From Naumannella cuiyingiana (GTDB lineage Bacteria; Actinomycetota; Actinomycetes; Propionibacteriales; Propionibacteriaceae), in contig NZ_JACBZS010000001.1 in the NCBI RefSeq assembly GCF_013408305.1, positions 682,001 to 746,000 of the forward strand: a stretch of 64,000 nt of DNA, in the 5' to 3' direction. The translations under genes and the position numbers were made by a program. This document shows, piece by piece, positions 52,747-61,028 of this stretch (position 1 is its first letter; the number at the start of each line of letters is the position of its first letter). The notes under the pieces are model-generated. The model was not told the DNA's origin. It ran no database searches and saw nothing but the letters and a program-made list of their open reading frames with translations.

Positions 52747-54587
52747 TCGAAGATCGCGCGCACGCGATCGGGATCCAGCTTGGCGGAGCGATCGAAGCGG
52801 TAGATTCCGTTCTGCTCGCCGAAGACGTCGGTGAGCTGGGTCCAGCAATAGCCGAACATCAGCGGATTCTGATCAAGAACGCGGGTCAGGCCGGCAGCGC
52901 GGGCGTACCACTCCTCCTCGTCGGCGACCCGATCCCCGTAGCCCCAGCCGTCGTCGCCGTCGCCACGCAGGTGCGGCGGGACCCACCAGATCCCCCCGAA
53001 CTCGCTGCAGAAGTAGGGCTGATCGGCGTACGGCAGCGAGTAGTCCGGGGCGCCCGGCCGGGCCTCACCGCTGTTCGCGCCCGTGTTGGCGAACGGTTCG
53101 CCACGTTCCAGCCCGGCCATCCGGTCGGCGAACACCTCCGGATCCTGGCTGTAGTCGTGGCTGTCCCAGACATCGGTCGCGGCGACCCGGTGGCTGTAGC
53201 CGGAGGCGTCGATCACCGGGCGGGTGCGGTCGATTCCCTTGGTGGCAAGGAAGAGCGCGGTCGTGACATCGTCCAGCACGGTGAATCGATCATGGATGAA
53301 CTGGTGGGTCTCGTTCAGTGGGCACCACCCGACGATGCTCGGGTGGGAATAGTCGCGCTCGACGGCCTCGACCCACTGCGCGATCCAGGTCGGCGTCGGG
53401 CGCTGGTTGTCCCCCGCCGGTCCCGCGCCGCTCGCGCCCCAGTCGGCGAACTCGCCCCAGACCAGGTAACCGAGCCGATCGGCGTGGTAGAGGTAGCGTT
53501 CCTCGGCGATCTTCTGGTGCACGCGGGCCCCGTTGAACCCCGCGGCCAGGCCGAGCTCGATGTCGGCGACCAGCGCCGCCTCGCTCGGGGCGGTCATCAG
53601 GCCGTCGGGCCAGTACCCCTGGTCGAGCACCAGCCGCTGGAACACCGGGCGGCCGTTGATCAACACCCGTTGCCCGTCGATCGCGATGGACCGCAGGCCG
53701 GCGTACGAATCGAGGGCGTCGACCAGCGCACCGTCCGGGCCGCGCAATTCGAACCGCACGCCGTAGAGGTGGGGCGCGCCGGGCTCCCAGAGACGAACCC
53801 GGTCGGCCGGTACGCGCAGCCGCAGCCGCGGCGTCATCGACGCATCGGCCGGGGCCTCGTCCGCGTCGATCGGGCTCGCGGCGGCGGGCGCCGCCGGTTC
53901 GTCCAGCAGCAGCGCCCGCACGGTCATCCCGCGCCGACCGTGGCGTACCGGAACGTCCAGCTCGAACTCGCCGCGCGCGACGTCCGGGGTGATCCGCGGC
54001 CGCGCCAGATGGCTCGCCGGCACCCACTCCAACCAGACCGGCTGCCAGATCCCGGTGGTGCGGGTGTAGTGGCAGCCGGAGTTGGCGTAGTGGGTGGACT
54101 GCTTGCCCCGGGGTTGCGGAGCGTCGCGACTGTCGCGGGCGCGGATCGTCAGCGTGCCGGTACGCCGGCCGGCCAGCGCGTCGGTGAGGTCAAGGGTGAA
54201 GGAGGTGTGACCGCCGCGGTGCCGCCCGACCTCGCGCCCGTCGAGCCACACGGTCGCGTCATGATCGATCGCCTGGCAGTGCAGCAGCACGCGCCCGTCC
54301 GCCGGCCACTCGTCCGGAACGGCGATCTCGCGGGCGTACCAGACCGCTTCGCAGAAGTCGGGGTCGCCGATCCCGGACAGTTCCGACTCCGGCGCGAACG
54401 GGACGACGATGGTCTCGGCGAAGTCCGCACCGAGCAGGCCGCGCTCCAGGCCGGAATCCGACGGGTCGCGCTGGAAGCGCCAGGTCCCGTTCAGGCTGAG
54501 CCAGCGCTCGCGGCGAAATTGCGGGCGCGGGTACTCCGGGCGCGGGCCGGCCGGCCGTCGGACGGAGGTCGATGATGCGGGCGTCAC
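52719..54587 (-). CDS. Glycoside hydrolase family 2 (beta-galactosidase/glucuronidase type)
   Basis: 622 residues, no signal peptide. The order is a sugar-binding jelly roll (LNGTWRF, DHDATVWLDGREVG), an Ig-like domain, then a TIM barrel. The acid/base Glu is in PLNETHQF (near 423) and the nucleophile in FCSEFGGIWW (near 527). Length is short for lacZ and closer to GusA-like or mannosidase-like members. The start is set at a GTG at 54587 because CAGCCT lies 6 nt upstream; a longer frame begins at 54623. Confidence 0.85.
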   Translation of the reverse strand: MTPASSTSVRRPAGPRPEYPRPQFRRERWLSLNGTWRFQRDPSDSGLERGLLGADFAETIVVPFAPESELSGIGDPDFCEAVWYAREIAVPDEWPADGRVLLHCQAIDHDATVWLDGREVGRHRGGHTSFTLDLTDALAGRRTGTLTIRARDSRDAPQPRGKQSTHYANSGCHYTRTTGIWQPVWLEWVPASHLARPRITPDVARGEFELDVPVRHGRRGMTVRALLLDEPAAPAAASPIDADEAPADASMTPRLRLRVPADRVRLWEPGAPHLYGVRFELRGPDGALVDALDSYAGLRSIAIDGQRVLINGRPVFQRLVLDQGYWPDGLMTAPSEAALVADIELGLAAGFNGARVHQKIAEERYLYHADRLGYLVWGEFADWGASGAGPAGDNQRPTPTWIAQWVEAVERDYSHPSIVGWCPLNETHQFIHDRFTVLDDVTTALFLATKGIDRTRPVIDASGYSHRVAATDVWDSHDYSQDPEVFADRMAGLERGEPFANTGANSGEARPGAPDYSLPYADQPYFCSEFGGIWWVPPHLRGDGDDGWGYGDRVADEEEWYARAAGLTRVLDQNPLMFGYCWTQLTDVFGEQNGIYRFDRSAKLDPDRVRAIFDHPAAYEDS

Positions 54588-54690
54588 GTCTCGAGGCTGC
54601 CAGATTCGGGATGCGCCGCGCACCCGATGACCGGACGCTCGCGGCCTGACCGCGACGCCCGGCCCGAGGCGCCGGGCGCGACCGACGCGC

Positions 54691-55407
54691 TCAGTGCTCC
54701 GGGTGGAACTCCGTGGAGCCGTGCAGCGAGGGGATCTCGCGCGCAGCGTTGCCGAGCAGATTCAGCGCATCCACGATGCCGCCGGCCAACGCGCCGTCGG
54801 TGGCCGCGCGCTGGATGCCGGCGGCGGCGAGCGCGCAATCGGCGTCGTCGAGCTGGCGCGTCGCCTGCTCACCGGTGACGATCTCGATACCGCGCGACTC
54901 CGGGTCCACCACCACGACCACGGCCGTGGCCGGGTCCGGCTGGGCGCTCAGCAGACCTTCGGCGAACTGCCGCGGCTGGTCGGCGGGCGCACCGACGAAC
55001 AGCGAGAAGTCCAGCCCGGACTGGGCGTCGGCATCATGCAGCGCCTGCTTGAGATCGTCGATCTCGGCGGGAGTGAACGAGACCCCGCCCTCGGCATTCA
55101 CCTCCAGCGATTCCCGCGTCGGGGCCTGGCTCGCCCCGCCCGCGGCACCGACCCGCGGATCGCTCGCCAGCGCCTTCGGCGACGACGTCGAGCCCAACCA
55201 CAGCGGTTCCCTGCCCCCGCGGGTCTGCCCGCGCGCGGCACGGCCGAGCGCCGGCGCCCAGATCAGCAGCGCCAGCACCGAGAGCAGCAGGGCCGGAATA
55301 CCGACGAAGGCCAGCAGGAAGGTCAGGGCCGACGGGTCCTGCGCCGGCGGCCAACCGGGCAGCGTCTCCATCGGAACGACCTGCATGGGGCTGAAGAATC
55401 CGCTCAC
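54691..55407 (-). CDS. DUF5130/TPM-like membrane protein
   Basis: 238 residues. An N-terminal helix near residues 25-50 ([20 protein letters not shown]) anchors a domain with [21 protein letters not shown] and [20 protein letters not shown], resembling the DUF5130/TPM fold. The function is unknown. The GTG at 55407 is chosen since TAGCCT (minus strand, 55415-55420) lies 7 nt upstream. It is divergent from pyrR. Confidence 0.72.
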   Translation of the reverse strand: MSGFFSPMQVVPMETLPGWPPAQDPSALTFLLAFVGIPALLLSVLALLIWAPALGRAARGQTRGGREPLWLGSTSSPKALASDPRVGAAGGASQAPTRESLEVNAEGGVSFTPAEIDDLKQALHDADAQSGLDFSLFVGAPADQPRQFAEGLLSAQPDPATAVVVVVDPESRGIEIVTGEQATRQLDDADCALAAAGIQRAATDGALAGGIVDALNLLGNAAREIPSLHGSTEFHPEH

Positions 55408-55472
55408 GGGCCCTAGGCTAGTGCAGCCCGCGCCCCGGGCAGCCAGTCGGAACGGACCCGAGGAGAACGCCG

Positions 55473-56054
55473 TTGAGCGTGCCACCGCCGAGCACCGAGC
55501 CAGCCAGCTCCGCCCGCACCGTTCTCGATGCCGACGAGATCGCTCGCACGGTGACCCGCATGGCGCACGAGATCCTCGAGGCCAACCACGGCGCGGAGCA
55601 GCTCGTCCTGCTCGGCATCCCGACCCGCGGCGTACCGCTCGCGGAACGGATCGGCGCGGCCATCGGCCAGGTCGAGTCGCGCGCCCCGCGAATCGGCCAG
55701 CTCGACATCACCATGTACCGCGACGACCTGCGCAACCAACCGACCCGCACCGTCGGGCGGACCCGGCTGCCGGGCGACATCGACGACGCGACCGTGCTGC
55801 TGGTCGACGACGTGCTGTTCTCCGGCCGCACCGTCGCCGCGGCGCTGGACGCGCTGAAGGACATCGGCCGGCCGCGTGCGGTGCGCCTGGCAGTGCTCGT
55901 CGACCGCGGTCACCGGCAGTTGCCGATCCGCGCCGACCATGTCGGGAAGAACCTCCCGACCGCCACCGGCGAGCGGGTCCACGTCCGGTTCGCCGAGACC
56001 GACGGCAGCACCGAGGTCGCGATCGAGCGGCCCGGCGACGGGACGGGCGCATGA
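55473..56054 (+). CDS. pyrR: Pyrimidine regulator PyrR / uracil phosphoribosyltransferase
   Basis: 193 residues. The PRPP-binding motif is [19 protein letters not shown] and [13 protein letters not shown] is also conserved. PyrR regulates pyr genes through mRNA binding and has weak uracil phosphoribosyltransferase activity. The start is a TTG at 55473, with GAGGAG 9 nt upstream. It overlaps pyrB by 4 nt. No obvious attenuator with a leader peptide is seen upstream, so the control may be translational. Confidence 0.95.
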   Translation: MSVPPPSTEPASSARTVLDADEIARTVTRMAHEILEANHGAEQLVLLGIPTRGVPLAERIGAAIGQVESRAPRIGQLDITMYRDDLRNQPTRTVGRTRLPGDIDDATVLLVDDVLFSGRTVAAALDALKDIGRPRAVRLAVLVDRGHRQLPIRADHVGKNLPTATGERVHVRFAETDGSTEVAIERPGDGTGA

Positions 56055-56986
56055 AGAATCTGCTGTCCGCGGCCGACCTGAGCGTCGCCGAGATCGACTC
56101 CGTGCTCGATCTCGCCGAGGAGATGGCCGAGGTCCAGTCGCGGCCGATCAAGAAGCTGCCCGCGCTGCGCGGGCGTACCGTCGTCAATCTGTTCTTCGAG
56201 GACTCCACCCGCACGCGGTCCTCCTTCGAGCTGGCCGGCAAGTGGCTGTCGGCCGACGTGATCAACGTGTCCGCGAAGGGGTCCAGCGTCTCCAAGGGCG
56301 AGTCGCTGCGTGACACCGTGCTGACCATCGCGGCGATGGGGGTGGACGCGATGGTGATCAGGCACCCGGCCTCCGGCGCGCCGGCCCAGGCCGCGGCGTG
56401 GACCGGAATCCCGGTGATCAATGCCGGAGACGGTACGCACGAACATCCGACCCAGGCGCTGCTGGATGCCTACGCCATCCGCAATCACCTGCGCCGCGGG
56501 AATCACGACGATCTTGCCGGGGCCCGGATCGCGATCGTCGGCGACATCACCCATTCCCGGGTCGCCCGGTCGAATGTCGCGCTGCTGCGCACGCTGGGTG
56601 CGCAGGTGATCATGGTGGCGCCGCCGACGCTGCTGCCGTCGGGCGTCGACACCTGGGGGGTCGAGATCAGCAACGACCTCGATGCCGTGATCGACTCGGT
56701 CGACATCGCGATGATGCTCCGGGTGCAGCGCGAGCGAATGTCGGGCGGCTACTTCCCCACACCGCGGGAGTACACGGTCGGCTACGGCCTGACCCGCGAG
56801 CGGTTGGCCGCGATGAAGCCCGGCGCCGCCATCTGCCATCCCGGCCCGATGAACCGCGGGCTGGAGATCAGCGCAGATGCCGCAGACGCCGCGTCGTCGC
56901 TGATCCTGGACCAGGTCGCGGCGGGGGTCGCGGTCCGGATGAGTGTGCTGTACCACCTGCTGGGTGGCGAGGAGGAGACGACGTGA
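56051..56986 (+). CDS. pyrB: Aspartate carbamoyltransferase catalytic subunit
   Basis: 311 residues; condenses carbamoyl phosphate and aspartate in the pyrimidine pathway. The carbamoyl-phosphate motif STRTRSSFE is at residues 52-60. [10 protein letters not shown] and CHPGPMNRG are also present. The ATG at 56051 overlaps the pyrR stop (ATGA). It overlaps pyrC by 4 nt. No pyrI regulatory chain is present, as usual in actinobacteria. Confidence 0.97.
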   Translation: MKNLLSAADLSVAEIDSVLDLAEEMAEVQSRPIKKLPALRGRTVVNLFFEDSTRTRSSFELAGKWLSADVINVSAKGSSVSKGESLRDTVLTIAAMGVDAMVIRHPASGAPAQAAAWTGIPVINAGDGTHEHPTQALLDAYAIRNHLRRGNHDDLAGARIAIVGDITHSRVARSNVALLRTLGAQVIMVAPPTLLPSGVDTWGVEISNDLDAVIDSVDIAMMLRVQRERMSGGYFPTPREYTVGYGLTRERLAAMKPGAAICHPGPMNRGLEISADAADAASSLILDQVAAGVAVRMSVLYHLLGGEEETT

Positions 56987-58290
56987 GCCAGCCCCCCGGA
57001 CCTGCCCCGCTGCCGGCCCGCCCACTGTTGATCACCGGCGCCCGCCGCGCCGACGCCGGCTCCGGTGACCTGTTGATCATGGACGGCCGGTACGCCGATC
57101 CGGCCGACGCGCCCGCCGATGCCGAGCGCGTCGATGCTGACGGCCTGCTCGCGCTGCCCGGGCTGGTGGACCCGCACACCCACCTGCGCGAGCCCGGTCG
57201 CGAGGACACCGAGACGATCGCCACCGGCACGGCCGCGGCGGCGCGCGGCGGCTACACCGCAGTCCTGGCGATGGCCAACACGACACCGGTGACCGATACC
57301 GCAGAAGCCGCCGAGTACGTCCTCGATGTCGGGGCGCGCGAGGGCTCCGCGCAGGTGCAGCCCGTCGGTGCCGTGTCGAAGGGGCTGGCCGGTGAGGAGC
57401 TGGCCGAGCTCGGCCTGATGGCGCGCAGCCGGGCGCGGGTCCGGATGTTCTCCGACGACGGCCGGTGCGTGCACGATCCGACCCTGATGCGCCGGGCGTT
57501 GGAATATGTCCGGACCTTCGGCGGCGTGATCGCCCAGCACGCGCAGGACCCGCGACTGGCGGGCGGGCAGGCCTGCTGCCACGAGGGCGAGGTCTCCGGC
57601 CGACTGGGCCTGCCGGGTTGGCCGGCGGCCGCGGAGTCGACCATCGTGGCCCGTGACGCGCAACTCGCCGCGCTCACCCGCTCCCGCGTCCACGTCTGCC
57701 ACGTCAGCACCGCCGAGACCGTCGAGGTGTTGCGCTGGGCCAAGCAACGCGGGATCGCGATCACCGCCGAGGTGACGCCGCATCACCTGATGCTGACCAC
57801 CGACGAGGTCGTCGGCTACGACCCGACCTACAAGGTGAACCCGCCGCTGCGCCCGGCGGAGGATGTCACCGCGCTGCGCGAGGCGCTGGCCGACGGCACG
57901 ATCGACGCCGTGGGCACCGATCATGCGCCGCACGCCCGCCAGGACAAGGAACACGCGTTCGCCGATGCGGCCTTCGGCATGCTCGGCCTGGAGACCGCGC
58001 TCGGCGTACTGATCGAGACCATGATCAATACCGATCGGTCCGACTGGTCCCGCGTCATCGAGGCGATGTCCCACGCGCCCGCCCGGATCGCCGGGCTGCC
58101 CGGGCAGGGCCGGCCGATCGCCATCGGCGAGCCGGCCAATCTCACCCTGATCGACCCGCAGGCCCGAGCATCCGTCGATGCCGCCGCGTCGCTGTCGCTG
58201 TCGCGGAACAACCCGTGGCACGGCCGCGACCTGCCCGATCCGGTCCGAATGACCGTGTGGGCCGGGCGCGTCACCTACCGCCACGACTGA
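56983..58290 (+). CDS. pyrC: Dihydroorotase
   Basis: 435-residue zinc amidohydrolase. The metal motif [25 protein letters not shown] and the catalytic GTDHAPHA are visible. It is a class I dihydroorotase. It starts at a GTG overlapping pyrB (GTGA). In most relatives carA, carB, pyrD and pyrF follow, but here the next gene is an MscS-type channel, so the operon is short. Confidence 0.96.
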   Translation: MSQPPGPAPLPARPLLITGARRADAGSGDLLIMDGRYADPADAPADAERVDADGLLALPGLVDPHTHLREPGREDTETIATGTAAAARGGYTAVLAMANTTPVTDTAEAAEYVLDVGAREGSAQVQPVGAVSKGLAGEELAELGLMARSRARVRMFSDDGRCVHDPTLMRRALEYVRTFGGVIAQHAQDPRLAGGQACCHEGEVSGRLGLPGWPAAAESTIVARDAQLAALTRSRVHVCHVSTAETVEVLRWAKQRGIAITAEVTPHHLMLTTDEVVGYDPTYKVNPPLRPAEDVTALREALADGTIDAVGTDHAPHARQDKEHAFADAAFGMLGLETALGVLIETMINTDRSDWSRVIEAMSHAPARIAGLPGQGRPIAIGEPANLTLIDPQARASVDAAASLSLSRNNPWHGRDLPDPVRMTVWAGRVTYRHD

Positions 58291-58299
58291 GGAGGAAGC

Positions 58300-58923
58300 G
58301 TGCAGAACTGGATCCCCGAAGCCGTGCTCGCGGTCCTGACCTCCCTGCCGTTCCGGATCGCGTTCCTGGTCGTGCTTGCCGTGATCATCCGCGCGATCAT
58401 CGTCCGAGCGGTGACCACCGCATTCCGGCGCGCCGCCGATGCCAGGCCCCGCTTCCCCTCGGCGATGAGCGACGAGCGCCGCGAGCAGCGGATGCGGGCG
58501 CTCGGCTCGATGATGCGTTCCATCATCAGCGCCGTGATCTTCGTGATCCTCGCCGCGATGATCCTCGCCGAACTCGGCTTCAACATCACCGGCCTGCTCA
58601 CCGGCACCACGATCGTCGCCGCGACCATCGCCTTCGGCATGCAGAACGTGATCAAGGACATCGTCGCCGGGATCACCATCCTGGTCGAGGACCAGCTCGG
58701 CGTGGGCGACTACGTCGATCTGGAGGAGGCCTCCGGCACGGTCGTCCAGGTCGGTCTGCGGAACACCACGCTGCGCGATGACAACGGCAATCTGTGGTAC
58801 GTCCGCAACGGCGAGGTCTCCCGCGTCGGGAACTTCTCCCAGGGCGGGACCGGCCGGCCGGTGGTCGAACCGCAACCGGTCCAGCGGGTACGCCTGCTCG
58901 ACGAGCCCGACCCGCGCGACTGA
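58300..58923 (+). CDS. Small-conductance mechanosensitive (MscS-family) channel
   Basis: 207 residues. Three hydrophobic segments precede the MscS beta domain (MQNVIKDIVAGITILVEDQLGVGDYV). The C-terminal cytosolic vestibule is largely missing compared with E. coli MscS, as in short actinobacterial forms. It may protect against osmotic downshift. The GTG at 58300 follows TGAGGAGGAA, 9 nt after pyrC, so it is in the pyr operon. Confidence 0.85.
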   Translation: MQNWIPEAVLAVLTSLPFRIAFLVVLAVIIRAIIVRAVTTAFRRAADARPRFPSAMSDERREQRMRALGSMMRSIISAVIFVILAAMILAELGFNITGLLTGTTIVAATIAFGMQNVIKDIVAGITILVEDQLGVGDYVDLEEASGTVVQVGLRNTTLRDDNGNLWYVRNGEVSRVGNFSQGGTGRPVVEPQPVQRVRLLDEPDPRD

Positions 58924-58935
58924 CACCTCGACGGA

Positions 58936-59535
58936 TCAGTCCTCGACGAGGGGCACGAAGCGGTACTCCCCGTGCTCGCTGACGCGTACCCGGTCGCCGT
59001 CGCGGCGGACCCGCGTCATGGTGGAGCCGACGGGACAGATCAGCACGCCGCCATCATCGAGCTGGGCCACCAGCGCGGCGGGCAGTCGGCGCGCGCTGGC
59101 CGAGACCAGGATCCGCCGGTACGGCGCGCCCGACGGGTCGCCGAGCACCCCCGGCGTGGCGGGTTCGATCCGGGCCCAGGGCAGGCGCGCCGACGCGAGA
59201 TTCGCCCGGCCGAAGGCAACCAGCTCGGGGTGTCGCTCGACGCCGAGGACCGAGCCCGCGGGGCCGACCAGCACGGCCAGCAGCGCCGTCGTCCAGCCCG
59301 AGCCGGAACCGACATCGAGCACCCGGTCCCCGGGCACCGGGGCGAGCAGCCGCAGCATCGCGGCGACCGTGCGGGGCTGACTGTTGGACTGGCCGGCCGC
59401 GATCGGCAGGGCCGCGTCGACCGCGGCGCTGGCCCGCTGGTCGCTGGGCAGGAAGCCGGCCCGCGGCAGCCGGCGGAACGCCTCGGCGACCGGATCGGGC
59501 GCTTGCTGTGGCGGCTCCCCTGGTGGCTCCCCCAT
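58936..59535 (-). CDS. pcm: Protein-L-isoaspartate O-methyltransferase
   Basis: 199 residues. The SAM-binding motif is VLDVGSGSGWTTALLA, preceded by SNSQPRTVAAMLRLL, both typical of PCMT enzymes that repair isoaspartyl residues. ATG at 59535; GACAAT lies 6 nt upstream on the minus strand. The last residues EYRFVPLVED match the family. It converges with the MscS gene. Confidence 0.86.
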   Translation of the reverse strand: MGEPPGEPPQQAPDPVAEAFRRLPRAGFLPSDQRASAAVDAALPIAAGQSNSQPRTVAAMLRLLAPVPGDRVLDVGSGSGWTTALLAVLVGPAGSVLGVERHPELVAFGRANLASARLPWARIEPATPGVLGDPSGAPYRRILVSASARRLPAALVAQLDDGGVLICPVGSTMTRVRRDGDRVRVSEHGEYRFVPLVED

Positions 59536-59596
59536 CGCCCCATTGTCGCCCCCGCGTACCACCGGCGTCTTGCCCGGCCTCGTTAACCTGTCCGGC

Positions 59597-60136
59597 ATGC
59601 CCTCGTCGACGATCGCCCGCCGCCTGCCCGGCGTGCTGGTTGTCGTCGCGGTGCTGATCGTCCTCGCCGGCTGCGCCGCCCAGACCAGTGCGGACGCCCC
59701 GCCGGACTCCCCACCCCCGGCGCCGCCCGGCCCGGCGAGCCCGACGAGCCCGACGAGCCCGGCAAGCCCGGCGAGCCCCACCAACCCGGCGAGCCCCACC
59801 AACCCGGCGAGCTCCGGCACTCCCGCGGCGCCCGCGTCGCCGAAGGACGAGGGTGAAACCGGTGCGAAGCCGAGCAAGGCGGAGGTGCTCGACGGCGTAC
59901 GCAAGCTGGTCAACTCGCAGGCATATTCGTCGAGCGAGAAGGCCGAGCGCTACTACGGTTGCGTCGTGGACGAGCTCTACCAGACCCTGGACGCGTCCCA
60001 GTTGCGCCGCCTCGCCGACGGTGAGCTGCCGCACGAGGCGATGCCGCAACTGCGCTCCGCGGTCGAGTCGTGTGTGCACAAGCTCGACAAGAACGCCAAG
60101 AACAAGGGCGACAAGGACAAGAAGGGCAACGGCTGA
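59597..60136 (+). CDS. Small lipoprotein, two-cysteine family (copy 2)
   Basis: 179 residues. A signal peptide with lipobox VLAGC is followed by a long linker with Pro/Ser/Thr repeats (SPTNPA, SPTSP). The C-terminal core of about 80 residues (PSKAEVLDGVRKL ... GCVVDELYQTLDASQLRRLAD ... SCVHKL) resembles the lipoprotein at 30.7 kb. A lysine-rich tail ends it. TAACCT lies 7 nt before the ATG, a likely leaderless start. It shares one base with the next gene (TGATG). Confidence 0.75.
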   Translation: MPSSTIARRLPGVLVVVAVLIVLAGCAAQTSADAPPDSPPPAPPGPASPTSPTSPASPASPTNPASPTNPASSGTPAAPASPKDEGETGAKPSKAEVLDGVRKLVNSQAYSSSEKAERYYGCVVDELYQTLDASQLRRLADGELPHEAMPQLRSAVESCVHKLDKNAKNKGDKDKKGNG

Positions 60137-60447
60137 TGCTGCGACGACGCGCGGTGCGTGGGCCGGTGGTGGCGGCCGTGGCGGCCGCGGCACTGGTGCT
60201 CGGCGGTTGCGCGGGCGTACGCCCACCGGAATCGGAGGTACGCCGCGGCATCGCGTCGATCATGACCGACCAGGGCCTCAGCGAGGCCGGAGCGCAGCGG
60301 GTCGCCGACTGCCTGACCCCGAAGATCTATCCGACCGCCGGCACCGTGACCCTGCAGCGGCTCGCCAGCGGCGAACACGCGGTGCTGCCCGAGGACGAGC
60401 GCGGTGTCAGCCGCGCCGAGGCCGAATGCGTCGCGGCGACCGGGTGA
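60136..60447 (+). CDS. Small lipoprotein, two-cysteine family (copy 3)
   Basis: 103 residues. The signal peptide ends in lipobox VLGGC. The core (PPESEVRRGIASIM ... DCLTPKIYPTAGTVTLQRLASG ... AECVAATG) follows the same pattern as the previous gene and the one at 30.7 kb, with two cysteines about 45 residues apart. The linker is absent. It is translationally coupled to copy 2 by TGATG. Confidence 0.72.
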   Translation: MLRRRAVRGPVVAAVAAAALVLGGCAGVRPPESEVRRGIASIMTDQGLSEAGAQRVADCLTPKIYPTAGTVTLQRLASGEHAVLPEDERGVSRAEAECVAATG

Positions 60448-60494
60448 TCACCGCGCGTCCGTTCCCCATCGACCCCGCGTAGGCTGGTCGCGCC

Positions 60495-60947
60495 ATGACG
60501 AATCCCATCGCCCAGCCCCCCGGCCAGCCCGGACCGGACGGCCCGACCTTCTTCGAACGGGTCGGCGGCCACCCCACCTTCGACAAGCTGACGGCCGAGT
60601 TCTACCGGGGCGTGGCCGGCGACCCCGAGCTCCGCGCCCTCTATCCCGAGGAGGATCTCGGCCCGGCCGAGGACCGCCTGCGCCTGTTCCTGGAGCAGTA
60701 CTGGGGTGGCCCGACCACCTACTCCCAGCTCCAGGGCCACCCGCGGCTGCGGATGCGCCACGCTCCCTTCGCCGTCACCCCCGAGATGCGCGATCGGTGG
60801 CTCACCCACATGCGCGCCGCGGTGCTCAGCCTCGGCCTGCCCGACGGCGATGCCCAGGAGCTGTGGGACTACCTGTGGCGCGCGGCGCACGCGATGGTCA
60901 ACACGCCCTCACCCGCCGCGCCCGACGGGCGTACCAGCCTGATCTGA
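60495..60947 (+). CDS. glbO: Group II truncated hemoglobin
   Basis: 150 residues. FFERVGGHPTFDKLTAEFYRGV is the N-terminal helix region, with the proximal heme histidine in MRHAPFAVT. YWGGPTTYSQ is typical of group II (TrHbO) proteins. It may bind oxygen or detoxify NO. TAGGCT at 60480-60485 lies 9 nt before the ATG. Confidence 0.9.
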   Translation: MTNPIAQPPGQPGPDGPTFFERVGGHPTFDKLTAEFYRGVAGDPELRALYPEEDLGPAEDRLRLFLEQYWGGPTTYSQLQGHPRLRMRHAPFAVTPEMRDRWLTHMRAAVLSLGLPDGDAQELWDYLWRAAHAMVNTPSPAAPDGRTSLI

Positions 60948-60949
60948 GA

Positions 60950-61012
60950 CGTTCCCGCGGGAACGTTTTCTCAAGCGATCGGCCGCCGAGGCTTGTCGGT
61001 CGAACCGTTTCG
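60950..61012. promoter_or_regulatory. Operator-like palindromes upstream of the GH13 gene
   Basis: The perfect palindrome CGTTCCCGCGGGAACG (60950-60965) is the third copy of the one in the MFS gene at 49.5 kb. A second dyad CGAACCGTTTCG (61001-61012) resembles LacI-type sites in its CGAA/TTCG ends. A CAGAGT box lies 6 nt before the gene's GTG. Control by a sugar-responsive LacI-family repressor is plausible; no such regulator gene is in the window. Confidence 0.5.
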
Positions 61013-61028
61013 GTGGCAGAGTCGCGGC

